Source: Bacteroidia bacterium (GTDB lineage: Bacteria; Bacteroidota; Bacteroidia; Bacteroidales; CAJPTX01). Taken from it: 43,234 nt of DNA. Numbering within the stretch: position 1 is the first letter of the stretch; every line of letters begins with the position of its first letter. The notes below the pieces were generated by a model, which was not told the origin of the DNA, ran no database searches, and saw nothing but the letters and a program-made list of their open reading frames with translations. Location of the stretch: the NCBI GenBank assembly GCA_905373665.1, contig CAJPTV010000003.1, positions 1 through 43,234 of the forward strand, given 5' to 3'. Below are positions 1 through 8,681 of this stretch, piece by piece. The translations under genes were made by a program, and so were the position numbers.

Positions 1-52
1 ACACCTCCAAGTTAATATAAATGGAGCTTACACACTTTTTTAGGACAGTATC
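1..52. mobile_element. Probable end of an IS256-type insertion sequence (rest lies outside the window)
   Basis: Read on the minus strand from position 52 inwards, the sequence begins GATACTGTCC and runs into GTGTGTAAGCTCC. This matches the general form of IS256/mutator-family terminal repeats, which have a GTCC-type outer block and an inner GTGTAA block. A second sequence with the same inner block occurs at 19315-19344. The neighbouring DUF2851 reading frame loses family similarity at about position 52, as expected if an element inserted there. The transposase itself is not visible, so the element type is inferred from the end only. A stop codon at 13-15 closes the DUF2851 frame inside this segment. 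Confidence 0.45.
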
Positions 53-984
53 TTTCGCTTTATGCAGACTACCTGACAAGCCTCGCCGCCTCCAAGACCA
101 CACCGCCCTGCGATGCTCGCCTCGCAAGCGTCCCCCCCGTACCACAAAAGGCGTGGTTAGCCCGATTGTTAATAGAACGTCTCGAGGAACGCGCTACGCG
201 CATAAACGCCGAACGCCTCTCCGCGCCGCTAGATTGGGAAGAAGCCTTCTACCGTTCCCTAGCACGCACCCTAGGGCTCAAGGTAAATAGCGAGGCGATG
301 TATGACCTCGCCATAGCCACACCCTTGAAATGCCTGTACAAGGTGCGTGACGATCGGCAGCTCGTCGAGGCGATCCTCCAAGGGCAGTCTGGCTTATTGC
401 CCAACACCCCCGCCGATGACTATACGCAGACCATAGCCCAAGCCTATAACTACCAAGCCTCTCGTTTCACGCTCAAGCCGCTGGAGTCTAGTGCATGGCA
501 GATGCTACGGTTACGACCGACGGGCTTCCCCTCAATTCGGATTTCCCAACTCGCTGCCCTCATTGCCGAGCACGACCACCTCTTTTCGCAAGTGATCTCT
601 GCGCGCACTATCAAGGAATTAAGGGCAATATTCTCCGTCGCCGCCTCCCCTTATTGGACGACGCACTATCGCTTCTGTGGGGCAGACACCCGAGCACAGG
701 TAAAACACCTTGGAAAGAACATGCAACAGCTGCTGTTGCTCAACACGGCCTTGCCCTTTCGATACGCTTATGCGTTATCGCGGCAAGATGCGGCGCAGCG
801 CGAAGAGACCTTAGCGCTCTATGCCACCATCCCCGCAGAAGAGAACCAAATTATTGCCGCCTTTCGCGCCTCTGGCGTAACGTGCGACAATGCCGCGACC
901 AGCCAAGCCCTCCTACAGCTTCACAAACGTTACTGCAGCCCAAAACGTTGCTATGGTTGCCCAGCTTGGCGACTAGGCACATAG
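53..984 (+). pseudogene. DUF2851 family protein, 5'-truncated remnant
   Basis: The open frame runs from position 16 to the stop at 982-984 and encodes the C-terminal two thirds of a DUF2851 protein, a Bacteroidetes family of unknown function usually about 420-430 aa long. Recognisable family blocks are PPC, then WLARLLIERLE, WEEAFY.SLAR, GQSGLL, the LRLRPTGFPSIRISQLA block, YWTTHY, and a Cys-rich tail (YCSPKRCYGCP). The N-terminal third, which normally carries the GTHNTNAGPDF block, is missing. The only plausible internal start is TTG at 166, which would give 272 aa. The break coincides with the putative IS end at 1-52, so insertion is the simplest explanation. It converges with the Na/Pi gene, whose stop lies 45 bp away. 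Confidence 0.7.
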
Positions 985-1028
985 GACATGACTCTCGTAG
1001 AGATTGGGCTGTCCACACCTAAGAGCGA

Positions 1029-2780
1029 CTATTCGCCAGCGTCCTCCTCCTCCGTTTCTTCTACGGGCATCTTCTTCTCGACCAAGCCCATCTCTTGGAT
1101 ATCTTCAGAGACGTTGATGATATAATCCCCCATGCGCTCGCATTGTGAATAGAGGTCAGAATAGAAGACCCCAGCCTCGTAGGAATAAACCCCCGTTTCA
1201 ACGTTTTTAAGGTGTTCTCGCTTCAAAACATTGCGATAGCGGTCTATCTGCCCCTCACAATGCTTTGCTGGCGCCAAATCCACCTCAGAATTGTTTTCTA
1301 GGTTCTGCGTCATGACCGTGAAGGCTTGGTCTACGTAATCCATCATCTCGTCTATGTGGCGTTGGATGTATTCGTTAAACCAAATATTGGCTTCACTCTT
1401 ACGCTTAAGGATCTTCCCTGCGTTGTGACAACAGTCGGCTACCGACTCGATGTCGCTAATAATCTTCATGAGGGCATTGACCTGTTGGCGTGCACTGTCG
1501 CTAAGCTCCGAAGTATGGAGACGCCCGAGGTAGTTCCCAATCTCGACCTCCATACGGTCACTGATATTCTCGTACTTAAGAATGCGTTGGTAGGTCTTTT
1601 CAAAGTCCTTCTCATTGGCAGGGTCGAGCATACGTTGCACGAAGCCAAACATCCGATGCACACGTCGAGCGTACCCCCCAACCTCTTTCCAAACCGAGAG
1701 AAGCGCCAGCTCCCCCGTGGGCATATAGTCGTGCCCGATGAAGCGCAGGCGATACTCCTCGTCCTCCGTCTCCTTTTGCGGCAAGATTCTTTTCACCAAA
1801 GCGACCAGCTGCGGCGTAAACCAGAACATAACCAGCGTATTCACCACATTGAAACTCGTATGGAAGAGGGAAAGCGCAATAGGGGCTTTGGATGGGTCAA
1901 GGATAGGCGAGCCGATACCACTTTCGAGTGCCATACGGTCGACCAGATGGAGAAAGGGGGTGAAAAGGAGAATGACCCAAAAGACCCCGAGCACGTTGAA
2001 AACAAGGTGAAAGAGCGCCGTCTGACGCGCAGAGACATTCCCCACCGAGGCTGCAATAACCGCCGTAATCGTGGTACCGACATTCTCGCCAAGTACCATC
2101 GCAGCCGCCATCGTGAAGTCTATCCACCCATTGGCACACATCAGCAACGTGAGCGCCATGGTGGCAGACGAGGACTGTACGACGACGGTGAGCAAAATCC
2201 CGAAGAGCACGAAAAGGAGTACGGACCAAATACCGAGCTGGGTGTATTGCGAGAGGGTCTCAAGGACGTGAGGGTATTGCGACAGGTCTGGCACCGAGTC
2301 TTGAAGAAATGTAAGCCCGAGGAAGAGGAGCGAGAAGCCGAGGATTAGCTCCCCTATCGAATGCAGATTGTCGCGTTTTGAAAAGAGGAATGGCACCCCG
2401 AGCCCCAAGAGGGGGAGCGCCATCAGTCCGATATTGGTTTGAAAGCCAAATAAGGAGATAATCCACGCCGTGACGGTCGTCCCAATATTCGCCCCCATGA
2501 TAACCCCAACGGCTTGCACAAGCGTCAAGAGCCCCGCGTTGACAAAACCCACGACCATGACCGTCGTAGCCGACGAGGATTGTATCACGACCGTGACCAA
2601 AATCCCCATCAAAAGACCTTTGAGACGGGTGCTGGTCATAGACTCCAAGAGGTGCTTCATGCGCTTCCCTGCGACCTTCTGGAGCGATTCGCTCAAAAGC
2701 TTCATCCCATAGAGGAAGATTCCTAACGCACCCACTAGGGTAAGGAACGAGAGAACGACTTGGTATACAGAACTAGCCAT
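1029..2780 (-). CDS. Na/Pi cotransporter family protein with PhoU-like tail
   Basis: A 583-aa inner-membrane protein of the NptA/PF02690 family. The N-terminal half holds two related sets of membrane helices, each with the hallmark QSSSAT motif (VVIQSSSATTVMVVGF and VVVQSSSATMALTLL) and matching G-N-G-T-T motifs (GANIGTTVTA, GENVGTTITA). The C-terminal roughly 200 residues are hydrophilic and helical, like the PhoU-type domain of bacterial members. Members are thought to transport phosphate or related anions with sodium; the substrate here is not proven. The frame extends upstream to a GTG at 2831, but that codon lies inside a strong hairpin (2812-2866). The Met at 2780 (MASSVYQ) fits family N-termini better and was chosen. 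It sits alone, downstream of kbl and two hairpins. Confidence 0.85.
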   Translation of the reverse strand: MASSVYQVVLSFLTLVGALGIFLYGMKLLSESLQKVAGKRMKHLLESMTSTRLKGLLMGILVTVVIQSSSATTVMVVGFVNAGLLTLVQAVGVIMGANIGTTVTAWIISLFGFQTNIGLMALPLLGLGVPFLFSKRDNLHSIGELILGFSLLFLGLTFLQDSVPDLSQYPHVLETLSQYTQLGIWSVLLFVLFGILLTVVVQSSSATMALTLLMCANGWIDFTMAAAMVLGENVGTTITAVIAASVGNVSARQTALFHLVFNVLGVFWVILLFTPFLHLVDRMALESGIGSPILDPSKAPIALSLFHTSFNVVNTLVMFWFTPQLVALVKRILPQKETEDEEYRLRFIGHDYMPTGELALLSVWKEVGGYARRVHRMFGFVQRMLDPANEKDFEKTYQRILKYENISDRMEVEIGNYLGRLHTSELSDSARQQVNALMKIISDIESVADCCHNAGKILKRKSEANIWFNEYIQRHIDEMMDYVDQAFTVMTQNLENNSEVDLAPAKHCEGQIDRYRNVLKREHLKNVETGVYSYEAGVFYSDLYSQCERMGDYIINVSEDIQEMGLVEKKMPVEETEEEDAGE

Positions 2781-2811
2781 TAAGACTTGGGGATTAAGTA
2801 TCAAGGAAAAC

Positions 2812-2869
2812 ACGAAGCGCGAGCCCAGCACCTCGTTTTAGGGGAGGTTCTGAACTCGCGCTTCGTTTT
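2812..2869. terminator. Large hairpin between kbl and the Na/Pi gene
   Basis: ACGAAGCGCGAG (2812-2823) and CTCGCGCTTCGT (2855-2866) form a perfect 12-bp stem around a 31-nt loop that can itself pair (ACCTC/GAGGT). On the minus strand the stem is followed by TGTTTTCC, so it could terminate kbl transcription or act as a leader structure for the Na/Pi gene that starts at 2780. Confidence 0.55.
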
Positions 2870-2878
2870 GCGAATACG

Positions 2879-2913
2879 GCACAGTCATTTACCGTATTAG
2901 GGAATGACCGTGC
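2879..2913 (-). terminator. Imperfect hairpin just after kbl
   Basis: GCACAGTCATT (2879-2889) pairs with AATGACCGTGC (2903-2913) with one A/C mismatch around a 13-nt loop. It begins about 19 bp after the kbl stop and lies in tandem with the stronger hairpin at 2812-2866. There is no clear U-tract, so it may contribute to 3'-end formation rather than terminate alone. Confidence 0.35.
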
Positions 2914-2931
2914 ATACTGTTCGTCATTGAG

Positions 2932-4125
2932 CTACTTTATCACACCGTGCTTCTTACCAATCTTGACGAAGGCATCGACGCAACGGTCGAGGTGTTCGCG
3001 TTTATGTGCTGCCGAAAGCTGTACGCGGATACGCGCCTGTTCCTTGGGAACGACTGGGTAATAGAACCCTGTGACATAAATCCCCTCGGCGAGCATGTCC
3101 GCTGCCATAAGCTGCGAAAGCTTAGCGTCGTAGAGCATTACGGCAAGGATAGCACTCTGGCTAGGCTTAATATCGAAGCCCGCGTCGAGCATCCGCTTCT
3201 TGAAATACTCTGTATTTTCCATCAGCTTAGCGTGCAACGAGTCGTCCTTTTCCAACATCTGGAAAACGGCAAGGCTTGCCCCCACTACAGGCGGAGGTAC
3301 GGAGTTGGAAAAGAGGTATGGACGAGAGCGCTGACGGAGCAGGTCGACAATCTCTTGACGTGCCGCAGTAAAGCCCCCACAGCCGCCACCAAAGGCCTTG
3401 CCAAGCGTCCCAGTAATGATATCTACCTCACCACGGAGGTTATAGAGCTCGGTCACGCCATGCCCCGTTTTCCCCACCACACCCGCGGAGTGGCTCTCGT
3501 CTACCATCACGAGGGCATCGTACTGCTTTGCGAGTGCACAAATCTTATCGAGGGGCGCAACGTTACCGTCCATAGAGAAGACCCCGTCGGTCACAATGAT
3601 ACGGAAGCGCTGTGCTTGTGCCTCTTTCAGACACTTCTCAAGCTCCTCCATGTTCGCATTCGCATAACGATAGCGCTTTGCCTTGGAAAGACGTACCCCG
3701 TCGATAATCGAAGCGTGGTTGAGCGCGTCAGAGATAATCGCATCCTCTTCACCAAAGAGCGGTTCGAACACCCCGCCGTTGGCATCAAAGCATGCGACGT
3801 AGAGAATGGAGTCCTCGAGCCCGAAGTAGGAAGCTACGGCGCGTTCGAGTTCTCGGTGAATGTCTTGCGTCCCGCAAATAAAGCGCACGGAGGACATCCC
3901 ATAGCCGCGGCGATCCATCATCTCCTTCGCGGCGTTAATCACGGTGGGGTTATCAGAGAGTCCGAGGTAGTTATTCGCACAGAAGTTAAGGACGTCTGCC
4001 CCCGAGCTTACCTTAATCTCAGCCCCTTGGGGGGTAACTATTTCCCGTTCGCGCTTGTAGAGCCCTGCCTCGTCAATGGCAGCGAGCTCTTTAGCCAAGT
4101 GCTGTTGCATCTTACCATACATCAC
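2932..4125 (-). CDS. kbl: Glycine C-acetyltransferase (2-amino-3-ketobutyrate CoA ligase)
   Basis: This PLP enzyme of the alpha-oxoamine synthase family interconverts 2-amino-3-oxobutyrate plus CoA with glycine plus acetyl-CoA, the second step of threonine breakdown. The 397-aa length equals the usual about 398. Visible motifs are NFCANNYLGLS (residues 47-57), the DESHSAG block with cofactor-contacting residues (209-215), and the PLP-lysine motif TGTLGKAFGGG with Lys243. The start MMYGKMQQHL aligns with known Kbl N-termini. No threonine dehydrogenase gene (tdh) is adjacent. A TACCTTTG promoter box lies at 4155-4162, 30 bp upstream of the start, so the gene is probably transcribed on its own although it follows manA in the same direction. 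The fold is shared with BioF and serine palmitoyltransferase, but the motif set and N-terminus favour Kbl. Confidence 0.9.
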   Translation of the reverse strand: MMYGKMQQHLAKELAAIDEAGLYKREREIVTPQGAEIKVSSGADVLNFCANNYLGLSDNPTVINAAKEMMDRRGYGMSSVRFICGTQDIHRELERAVASYFGLEDSILYVACFDANGGVFEPLFGEEDAIISDALNHASIIDGVRLSKAKRYRYANANMEELEKCLKEAQAQRFRIIVTDGVFSMDGNVAPLDKICALAKQYDALVMVDESHSAGVVGKTGHGVTELYNLRGEVDIITGTLGKAFGGGCGGFTAARQEIVDLLRQRSRPYLFSNSVPPPVVGASLAVFQMLEKDDSLHAKLMENTEYFKKRMLDAGFDIKPSQSAILAVMLYDAKLSQLMAADMLAEGIYVTGFYYPVVPKEQARIRVQLSAAHKREHLDRCVDAFVKIGKKHGVIK

Positions 4126-4154
4126 CTTCGCTATTTATCAATTCGTACCTGTGG

Positions 4155-4162
4155 CAAAGGTA
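4155..4162 (-). promoter_or_regulatory. Bacteroidetes -7 box upstream of kbl
   Basis: The minus strand reads TACCTTTG, a perfect match to TAnnTTTG, 30 bp upstream of the kbl start. No clear -33 TTTG is seen at the ideal spacing. Confidence 0.5.
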
Positions 4163-4239
4163 CGATATTTAGAGATACGGCGGCTCTTCAAGCCGCTAGG
4201 CGAGAAATGGCGGAATAGGCTCGCAGCACGGCAAAGCCA

Positions 4240-5223
4240 CTACAGCCCCATAGAAAACTCGAGGAGAAGCGTTCGTTCCTGCTCTGCGCAAAAAGCGTAA
4301 GACGGAAGGATTGCGGGGATAAGTACGGGGCGCATCGAAGGGAGGAGCATCTGTTGCTCCGCACCGTTCGGCGCTGTCCAACCAAGCGTCACAGGTTGCA
4401 GGGCAAGATAGAAACGGCAACCGCCGCTCTGCGTAAACCGCTGCGGCTGTGTGGGCTCAAGCTCGTAGTTGGCAACGGTGAACGGGGGCTCTTGAAGACG
4501 CATCGGCGAGTCTGTCCGTCCCTCCCCAGCGGGGACAATCTTTACGCGCGCCTTGGGGTCGTAAGCTTGGTAAGCAAGTTCTAACTGTAGGGGGCGCTTT
4601 TGTCCGTTAGCGTCGGTTCGTTCCCAATCGTAAAGGCGATAGGTCGTATCGCTAGGTTGCTGTATTTCAATGAGCTGTATGCCCCCGCCGATAGAGTGAA
4701 GTACCCCTCCGGGCACGTAGATAATATCGCCGTAGCGTGGCGTATAGACCCCAAGGGCATCCTCCAACTGGTGGGTTTCGATAACCTCCCTGAGTTCCTC
4801 CTGCGACAAATGCTTGCGCGTATCGACGTAAATCTTTGCCTCGGGCGCACTGGTTAAACAATACCACATTTCGGTCTTACCGTGGGGTTCGCCCATGCGG
4901 CGTGCCATCTCATCGTTAGGGTGCACTTGGATGGAGAGCGGTAAGCGCGTGTCGATCCATTTCACCAACGGTATATTCACCCAAGAGCCTTCTTTACCTA
5001 GAAGCGTTGCGCCATAACGCTCGGCAAGCTCCGACGGGCGCGTCCCCGCGAGTAGACCGTTAGCAACAGGCGTCTCCTTTTCGGGCAATGAGGAAAGCAA
5101 CCAACGCTCGCCGAGTGGCACGCCCTCCACGGGACTACCAAGGTTAGATCCTCCCCAAATGCGGGGCACATTCTCCGTTTCAAAGAGTAAGGGGTAGAGA
5201 GCGGGCAACTTACTAACCGTCAT
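4240..5223 (-). CDS. manA: Class I mannose-6-phosphate isomerase
   Basis: A cupin-type zinc enzyme interconverting mannose-6-phosphate and fructose-6-phosphate, linking hexose metabolism to GDP-mannose and surface glycans. The 327-aa length matches the short bacterial form. The zinc ligands are visible: Gln99 and His101 in the SIQVHPND motif, Glu118 in GKTEMWY, and His176 in PGGVLHSIGGG. The catalytic-region YRLYDWER block follows. The open frame continues upstream to 5322 and would overlap ispH, but the Met at 5223 (MTVSKLPALYPLLF) matches family N-termini and begins 17 bp after the ispH stop, so it was chosen. It is the last gene of the thioesterase-porQ-cmk-ispH-manA run. Confidence 0.9.
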   Translation of the reverse strand: MTVSKLPALYPLLFETENVPRIWGGSNLGSPVEGVPLGERWLLSSLPEKETPVANGLLAGTRPSELAERYGATLLGKEGSWVNIPLVKWIDTRLPLSIQVHPNDEMARRMGEPHGKTEMWYCLTSAPEAKIYVDTRKHLSQEELREVIETHQLEDALGVYTPRYGDIIYVPGGVLHSIGGGIQLIEIQQPSDTTYRLYDWERTDANGQKRPLQLELAYQAYDPKARVKIVPAGEGRTDSPMRLQEPPFTVANYELEPTQPQRFTQSGGCRFYLALQPVTLGWTAPNGAEQQMLLPSMRPVLIPAILPSYAFCAEQERTLLLEFSMGL

Positions 5224-5240
5224 AGAGATTGCGCTAAGGA

Positions 5241-6128
5241 CTAAGATGGGTTCGGATAGGTCGCTTCCACCCGCTTTGCCACGGCTTCCATGAGCCAACG
5301 AGGCGTGGAGGTCGCCCCGCAAATACCAAGGCGCGCAACACCCGCTAAATCAGCCAAGGGGATATCTTCCGTCCCGACAATGAAGTAAGTGTGTGGATTA
5401 ACGCTCCGACACTCCTCAAAAAGCATCTTACCATTGGAGCTCTTCTTACCACTCACAAAAAGTATCGCATCGTGCTGCTGCGCAAAGCGCGCCAACGACT
5501 CGTGACGGTTAGCTACCTGTCCACACGTACTGGCGTGTATCACGAGCGGCGGCGGTGCTTCAGAAGAAAGTGCACGCATACGCACCTCTATCTGGTCAGT
5601 GAGCGCCTTATAATCACGGGCACTCATCGTAGTTTGTGAAAAACACTCGGTAGGGCGACGGAAGTCAATCGTGGTAAGGTCGTCGGGTGTCTGCACGACA
5701 TAGCAGTCGCAGTCGGTTTGCCCGAGTAGCCCGTTGACCTCGGCGTGGTCTGGTTTACCAAAGATGATGATTTGCCCCCCCTGTAACTTCAGAACCTCGC
5801 CACTGCGCTTTACCTTGCGTTGTAATTGCAGCACGACTGGGCACGTAGCGTCGATGATTTCCATCCCCAACCCACGCGCCTTTTCGTAAGTAGAAGGGGG
5901 CTCACCATGTGCACGAAACATAATGCGCTGGGCTGGATAGCGATCAAGCTCTTCGTAGTAGATCGTTTCGAGCCCCCCTTCCTGAAGACGCTGTACCTCA
6001 GCACCGTTGTGTACGATATCCCCCAAACAGAGCAATTTACCGCTCCGCTGCAACTCTTGCTCGGCAAGGTCAATGGCTCGTACCACGCCGAAACAGAAGC
6101 CCGAATGGGGGTCTATCTCTACCCACAT
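5241..6128 (-). CDS. ispH: 4-hydroxy-3-methylbut-2-enyl diphosphate reductase
   Basis: The last enzyme of the MEP (non-mevalonate) isoprenoid pathway. It reduces HMBPP to IPP and DMAPP using a [4Fe-4S] cluster. All three cluster cysteines are in place: Cys12 (GFCFGVVRA), Cys96 (IDATCPVV) and Cys202 (STCGQVANRHE). Substrate-contacting motifs are LGDIVHN (His40), FRAHGEPP (His74) and KKSSNGKMLFE. The length is 295 aa, within the usual 280-320. It starts 3 bp after the cmk stop, the common Bacteroidales cmk-ispH pairing, and is followed by manA. Confidence 0.95.
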   Translation of the reverse strand: MWVEIDPHSGFCFGVVRAIDLAEQELQRSGKLLCLGDIVHNGAEVQRLQEGGLETIYYEELDRYPAQRIMFRAHGEPPSTYEKARGLGMEIIDATCPVVLQLQRKVKRSGEVLKLQGGQIIIFGKPDHAEVNGLLGQTDCDCYVVQTPDDLTTIDFRRPTECFSQTTMSARDYKALTDQIEVRMRALSSEAPPPLVIHASTCGQVANRHESLARFAQQHDAILFVSGKKSSNGKMLFEECRSVNPHTYFIVGTEDIPLADLAGVARLGICGATSTPRWLMEAVAKRVEATYPNPS

Positions 6129-6131
6129 CGG

Positions 6132-6824
6132 TTAGACTAACCGCTTTACTCGTTCGTGTACCAAGGGGAGTACCCACTCCATCTGCTGGGCGGGGGTCAT
6201 CTGCGAATTGTCTAGCTCTAGGGCATCCTCTACCTTCCGCATAGGGTCGCAAGCGCGGTTCTGATCGACTTGGTCGCGATAAACAAGGTTAGCATACACC
6301 TCGTCGTAGTTCGCAGGCATCCCCTTCGCCTTCAATTCGTCAAAGCGTCGCTGTGCACGCACCTCATTGCTCGCCACCATGAAGATCTTAAGCTCAGCGT
6401 CGGGGAATACGGTTTGTCCGATATCGCGCCCATCCATCACGATAGCCCCATTCACCCCAAGAGCCTGTTGTTGGCGTACCAACGCTTTTCGCACCATCGG
6501 GATAGAGGCTACGTTGCTCACCAAAGCATTGACATCAGCAGTGCGAATTTCATCTCCCAAGGGCTGCCCATCGAGGGTAACGCGCTGCTCCTTGCCGACC
6601 GTCTGAAATGACACCGCGTGTTCGCGCAGAAACCGCTCAACGTCTGCTTCTGGGAGAGCCTCTGGTGTGTGAATACCCGCTCGCAAGAAAGCGAGCGTTA
6701 CAGCCCTATACATAGCCCCAGTATCTACGTAGGTATACCCTAACTCTTTTGCCAAGGCTTTCGCAAAGGTACTCTTACCGCAAGAGGAGAGTCCGTCAAT
6801 GGCTATCGTTATTCCGTGTTTCAT
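6132..6824 (-). CDS. cmk: Cytidylate kinase
   Basis: Phosphorylates CMP and dCMP with ATP, feeding pyrimidine nucleotide pools. The 230-aa sequence opens with the P-loop IDGLSSCGKSTFAKALA, followed by the YVDTGAMYRAVTLA motif of the NMP-binding region and by MDGRDIGQTVFPDAELK. The ATG overlaps the porQ stop in an ATGA arrangement (6821-6824), implying translational coupling. ispH follows after 3 bp. Confidence 0.95.
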   Translation of the reverse strand: MKHGITIAIDGLSSCGKSTFAKALAKELGYTYVDTGAMYRAVTLAFLRAGIHTPEALPEADVERFLREHAVSFQTVGKEQRVTLDGQPLGDEIRTADVNALVSNVASIPMVRKALVRQQQALGVNGAIVMDGRDIGQTVFPDAELKIFMVASNEVRAQRRFDELKAKGMPANYDEVYANLVYRDQVDQNRACDPMRKVEDALELDNSQMTPAQQMEWVLPLVHERVKRLV

Positions 6825-7942
6825 TCTTCCAAGCTTTCTTCGTCAATAGGGGGTAAAACGGGGCGAGGTGAGGAACGATACGGACGCATCGCCGCATCTC
6901 GTCCACCGCTAAAATAAAAAGCAAGAGAAAAGTGATTAGTAGCGCCAGCGTGATGGTAAAAGGCTCGGCTGTAGCGCACCGCCACACGCTGTACCTGCAC
7001 CCCAAACCCCCAAGCAAAGCCCTCAGTAGAATATTGGTTAGGGATGAGCATTTCCATTCGCCGCGCGTGGTTGTAACTGACTTGTGCAAAGAAGTAGCGA
7101 AAGGGATGAAACTCCACGCCCACGACGGGGTGTGCTAGAATCTCCGCCCCAATCTCACTGATAATCGAGGGCTTATCTTTCGGGTTCACCCCGTCTCTTA
7201 TTGCAGATGTATAGGCACTTTCGCGCACAAAACGGCGTTGCCAATTTTCTAAATGTTGTAGAGTAAAAACAAAAACTAACGGTGCATGCCGCGTACGGAT
7301 CTTAATGCCTCCCAACAGTTCAAAGGGAGCAGTCTCGCGCCGTCCAGAGTAGGTTTTAAGCGTACCGCCAAAGTTCTGCAGGACTAAGCCCGCGGAAAAG
7401 AGCCCTTCGGCATCAGTATAGCCCACACCTAAATCACACGCCAGCCCTAAAGACCAATAACGTTCTAACAACGAATAGAGTGGCGTAAGCGATGCGCCGA
7501 CACTCCAGCCTCTCCCCAAACGATATGCTGCTCGCAAGCCCAATGCCATTTCATACGCAGCAAACGAACCGTCTGGTATGCCCCGTTCATCACGTCGCTG
7601 AAAACGCCCATACCATACCTGACGGAGGTCTGCCCCAAGGGTAAGCGTACTATCCACAGCAAAGAAATAGGCAGCAGAATGATACTTTGCATCTGCGAAT
7701 AAGAGATGCCCAGTGACCTCTACGGCATTGTGCAAATAAGGGGTAGCAAAAGCGGGGTTAGCGATGGCAAACGAAAGCTCCTTCTCACCTCCATACCCAG
7801 GGATACGCCCCCCAAGAGCTGCAATACGCGGCGACAACGGGAGCTTCAGATAAGCAAACGTAGACTCCCCCCCTCGCTGCGCAAAGGCGGTATGTACCAC
7901 AATGAAGAGTAGGATAGAAAGAAAGAACTTGTGCATCTGCAC
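6821..7942 (-). CDS. porQ: Type IX secretion system protein PorQ
   Basis: An outer-membrane beta-barrel protein of the FadL/PorV-like PorQ group. In Porphyromonas gingivalis PorQ works with the PorU/PorV/PorZ attachment complex, which cleaves and anchors type IX cargo to A-LPS. The 373-aa product has a signal peptide (hydrophobic core in KFFLSILLFIVVHTAFAQ) followed by the family signature GGESTFAYLKLPLSPRIAALGG. Alternating hydrophobic strands with Gly and aromatic residues fill the rest. The cmk-adjacent position is characteristic of Bacteroidales porQ. The start could be the first Met (7942) or the third codon (7936). It starts 13 bp after the thioesterase stop. Confidence 0.85.
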   Translation of the reverse strand: MQMHKFFLSILLFIVVHTAFAQRGGESTFAYLKLPLSPRIAALGGRIPGYGGEKELSFAIANPAFATPYLHNAVEVTGHLLFADAKYHSAAYFFAVDSTLTLGADLRQVWYGRFQRRDERGIPDGSFAAYEMALGLRAAYRLGRGWSVGASLTPLYSLLERYWSLGLACDLGVGYTDAEGLFSAGLVLQNFGGTLKTYSGRRETAPFELLGGIKIRTRHAPLVFVFTLQHLENWQRRFVRESAYTSAIRDGVNPKDKPSIISEIGAEILAHPVVGVEFHPFRYFFAQVSYNHARRMEMLIPNQYSTEGFAWGFGVQVQRVAVRYSRAFYHHAGATNHFSLAFYFSGGRDAAMRPYRSSPRPVLPPIDEESLEE

Positions 7943-7955
7943 GGAAGGGACGAGA

Positions 7956-8420
7956 TTATTCCTTTACACGCACCGCGAGCATCGCTCCGTCGCAGTACTG
8001 CGTGTCGCCAATTCGTACACCAAGTTCCAAATTGACTTTACGTCCCTCGATACTGAGACAGCGAGCGACCAGCTCCAGCTCCTGCCCCATGGGGGTCGGC
8101 TTCCGATAGTTCACGGTGAGCGAACCTGTTACACAACGTACAAGAGGCTCGCGCCCCAGTTCAAAGCCCTGTGCATGGTGATAGAATGCGGCAGCGGCCG
8201 CCGTACCATGACAATCTAAAATCGCAGCAATGAGCCCCCCATAGAGGTACTCGGGGACGCCCCCCGTATATTCGGGACGTGGCGTATAATGTGCAATCAC
8301 TTCCTCGCCCTGCACATAGCTTTTGATATGCCAACCAGCAACGTTATCTGCTCCGCACCCAAAGCAATGGCGATAAGGACCTCCGTAGAGGTCTTGTATA
8401 GCAATCGGTGTTGTTTCCAT
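7956..8420 (-). CDS. PaaI-type hotdog thioesterase
   Basis: A 154-aa single-domain hotdog protein. The N-terminal RHCFGCGADN motif, the central YLYGGLIAAILDCHGTAAA helix (family: HGG.IA..LD) and the VNYRKPTPMGQELEL strand are typical of the PaaI/acyl-CoA thioesterase group. The substrate cannot be told from sequence. The frame extends upstream to 8462, but a -7 box (TATCTTTG at 8451-8458) lies inside that extension, so the Met at 8420 is the likely start. It is the first gene of the run leading to porQ, cmk, ispH and manA. A functional link with porQ is not evident. Confidence 0.75.
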   Translation of the reverse strand: METTPIAIQDLYGGPYRHCFGCGADNVAGWHIKSYVQGEEVIAHYTPRPEYTGGVPEYLYGGLIAAILDCHGTAAAAAFYHHAQGFELGREPLVRCVTGSLTVNYRKPTPMGQELELVARCLSIEGRKVNLELGVRIGDTQYCDGAMLAVRVKE

Positions 8421-8450
8421 GCGTGTCCTAGATATAGCTCTACGTTTGCA

Positions 8451-8458
8451 CAAAGATA
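8451..8458 (-). promoter_or_regulatory. -7 box for the thioesterase-porQ-cmk-ispH-manA run
   Basis: TATCTTTG on the minus strand fits TAnnTTTG and lies 30 bp before the chosen thioesterase start at 8420. No good -33 TTTG is visible. Confidence 0.5.
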
Positions 8459-8529
8459 GCACGAAAAAAGGTAGAGAGGTTGCTAAGTATTCCTTCTAGA
8501 GAAGTGTATTAAAATGAGGAAGTATAGTC

Positions 8530-8547
8530 CAGTGTCGCGAGACACTG
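8530..8547. repeat. Perfect short palindrome
   Basis: CAGTGTC-GCGA-GACACTG, a 7-bp stem with a 4-nt loop, in the gap between the thioesterase promoter and the rpsT terminator. It could be an operator or a small hairpin; nothing further supports either reading. Confidence 0.3.
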
Positions 8548-8624
8548 AGAAAAGGGGACATTATCGCCGCACCATGGATGCACAAACACCCTAAAACAGT
8601 ATTTTCTATCCCCCGTCATCTACA

Positions 8625-8661
8625 ATAAGAAAAGAGGGGAAACCACTAAGGCTTCCCCTCT
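8625..8661 (-). terminator. rpsT terminator
   Basis: On the minus strand AGAGGGGAAGCC and TTTCCCCTCT form a GC-rich hairpin followed by TTTCTT, 20 bp after the rpsT stop. Confidence 0.75.
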
Positions 8662-8681
8662 GACATTCAACCCAATCAGGA

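Noticed and set aside
1326..2348. A 340-codon plus-strand reading frame opposite the Na/Pi gene
   Set aside because: It is antisense to a well-supported membrane-protein gene, and its translation is a charged, low-complexity sequence with no family features.
2947..4218. A 423-codon plus-strand reading frame opposite kbl
   Set aside because: Fully antisense to kbl, with no recognisable domain; long antisense frames are common at this base composition.
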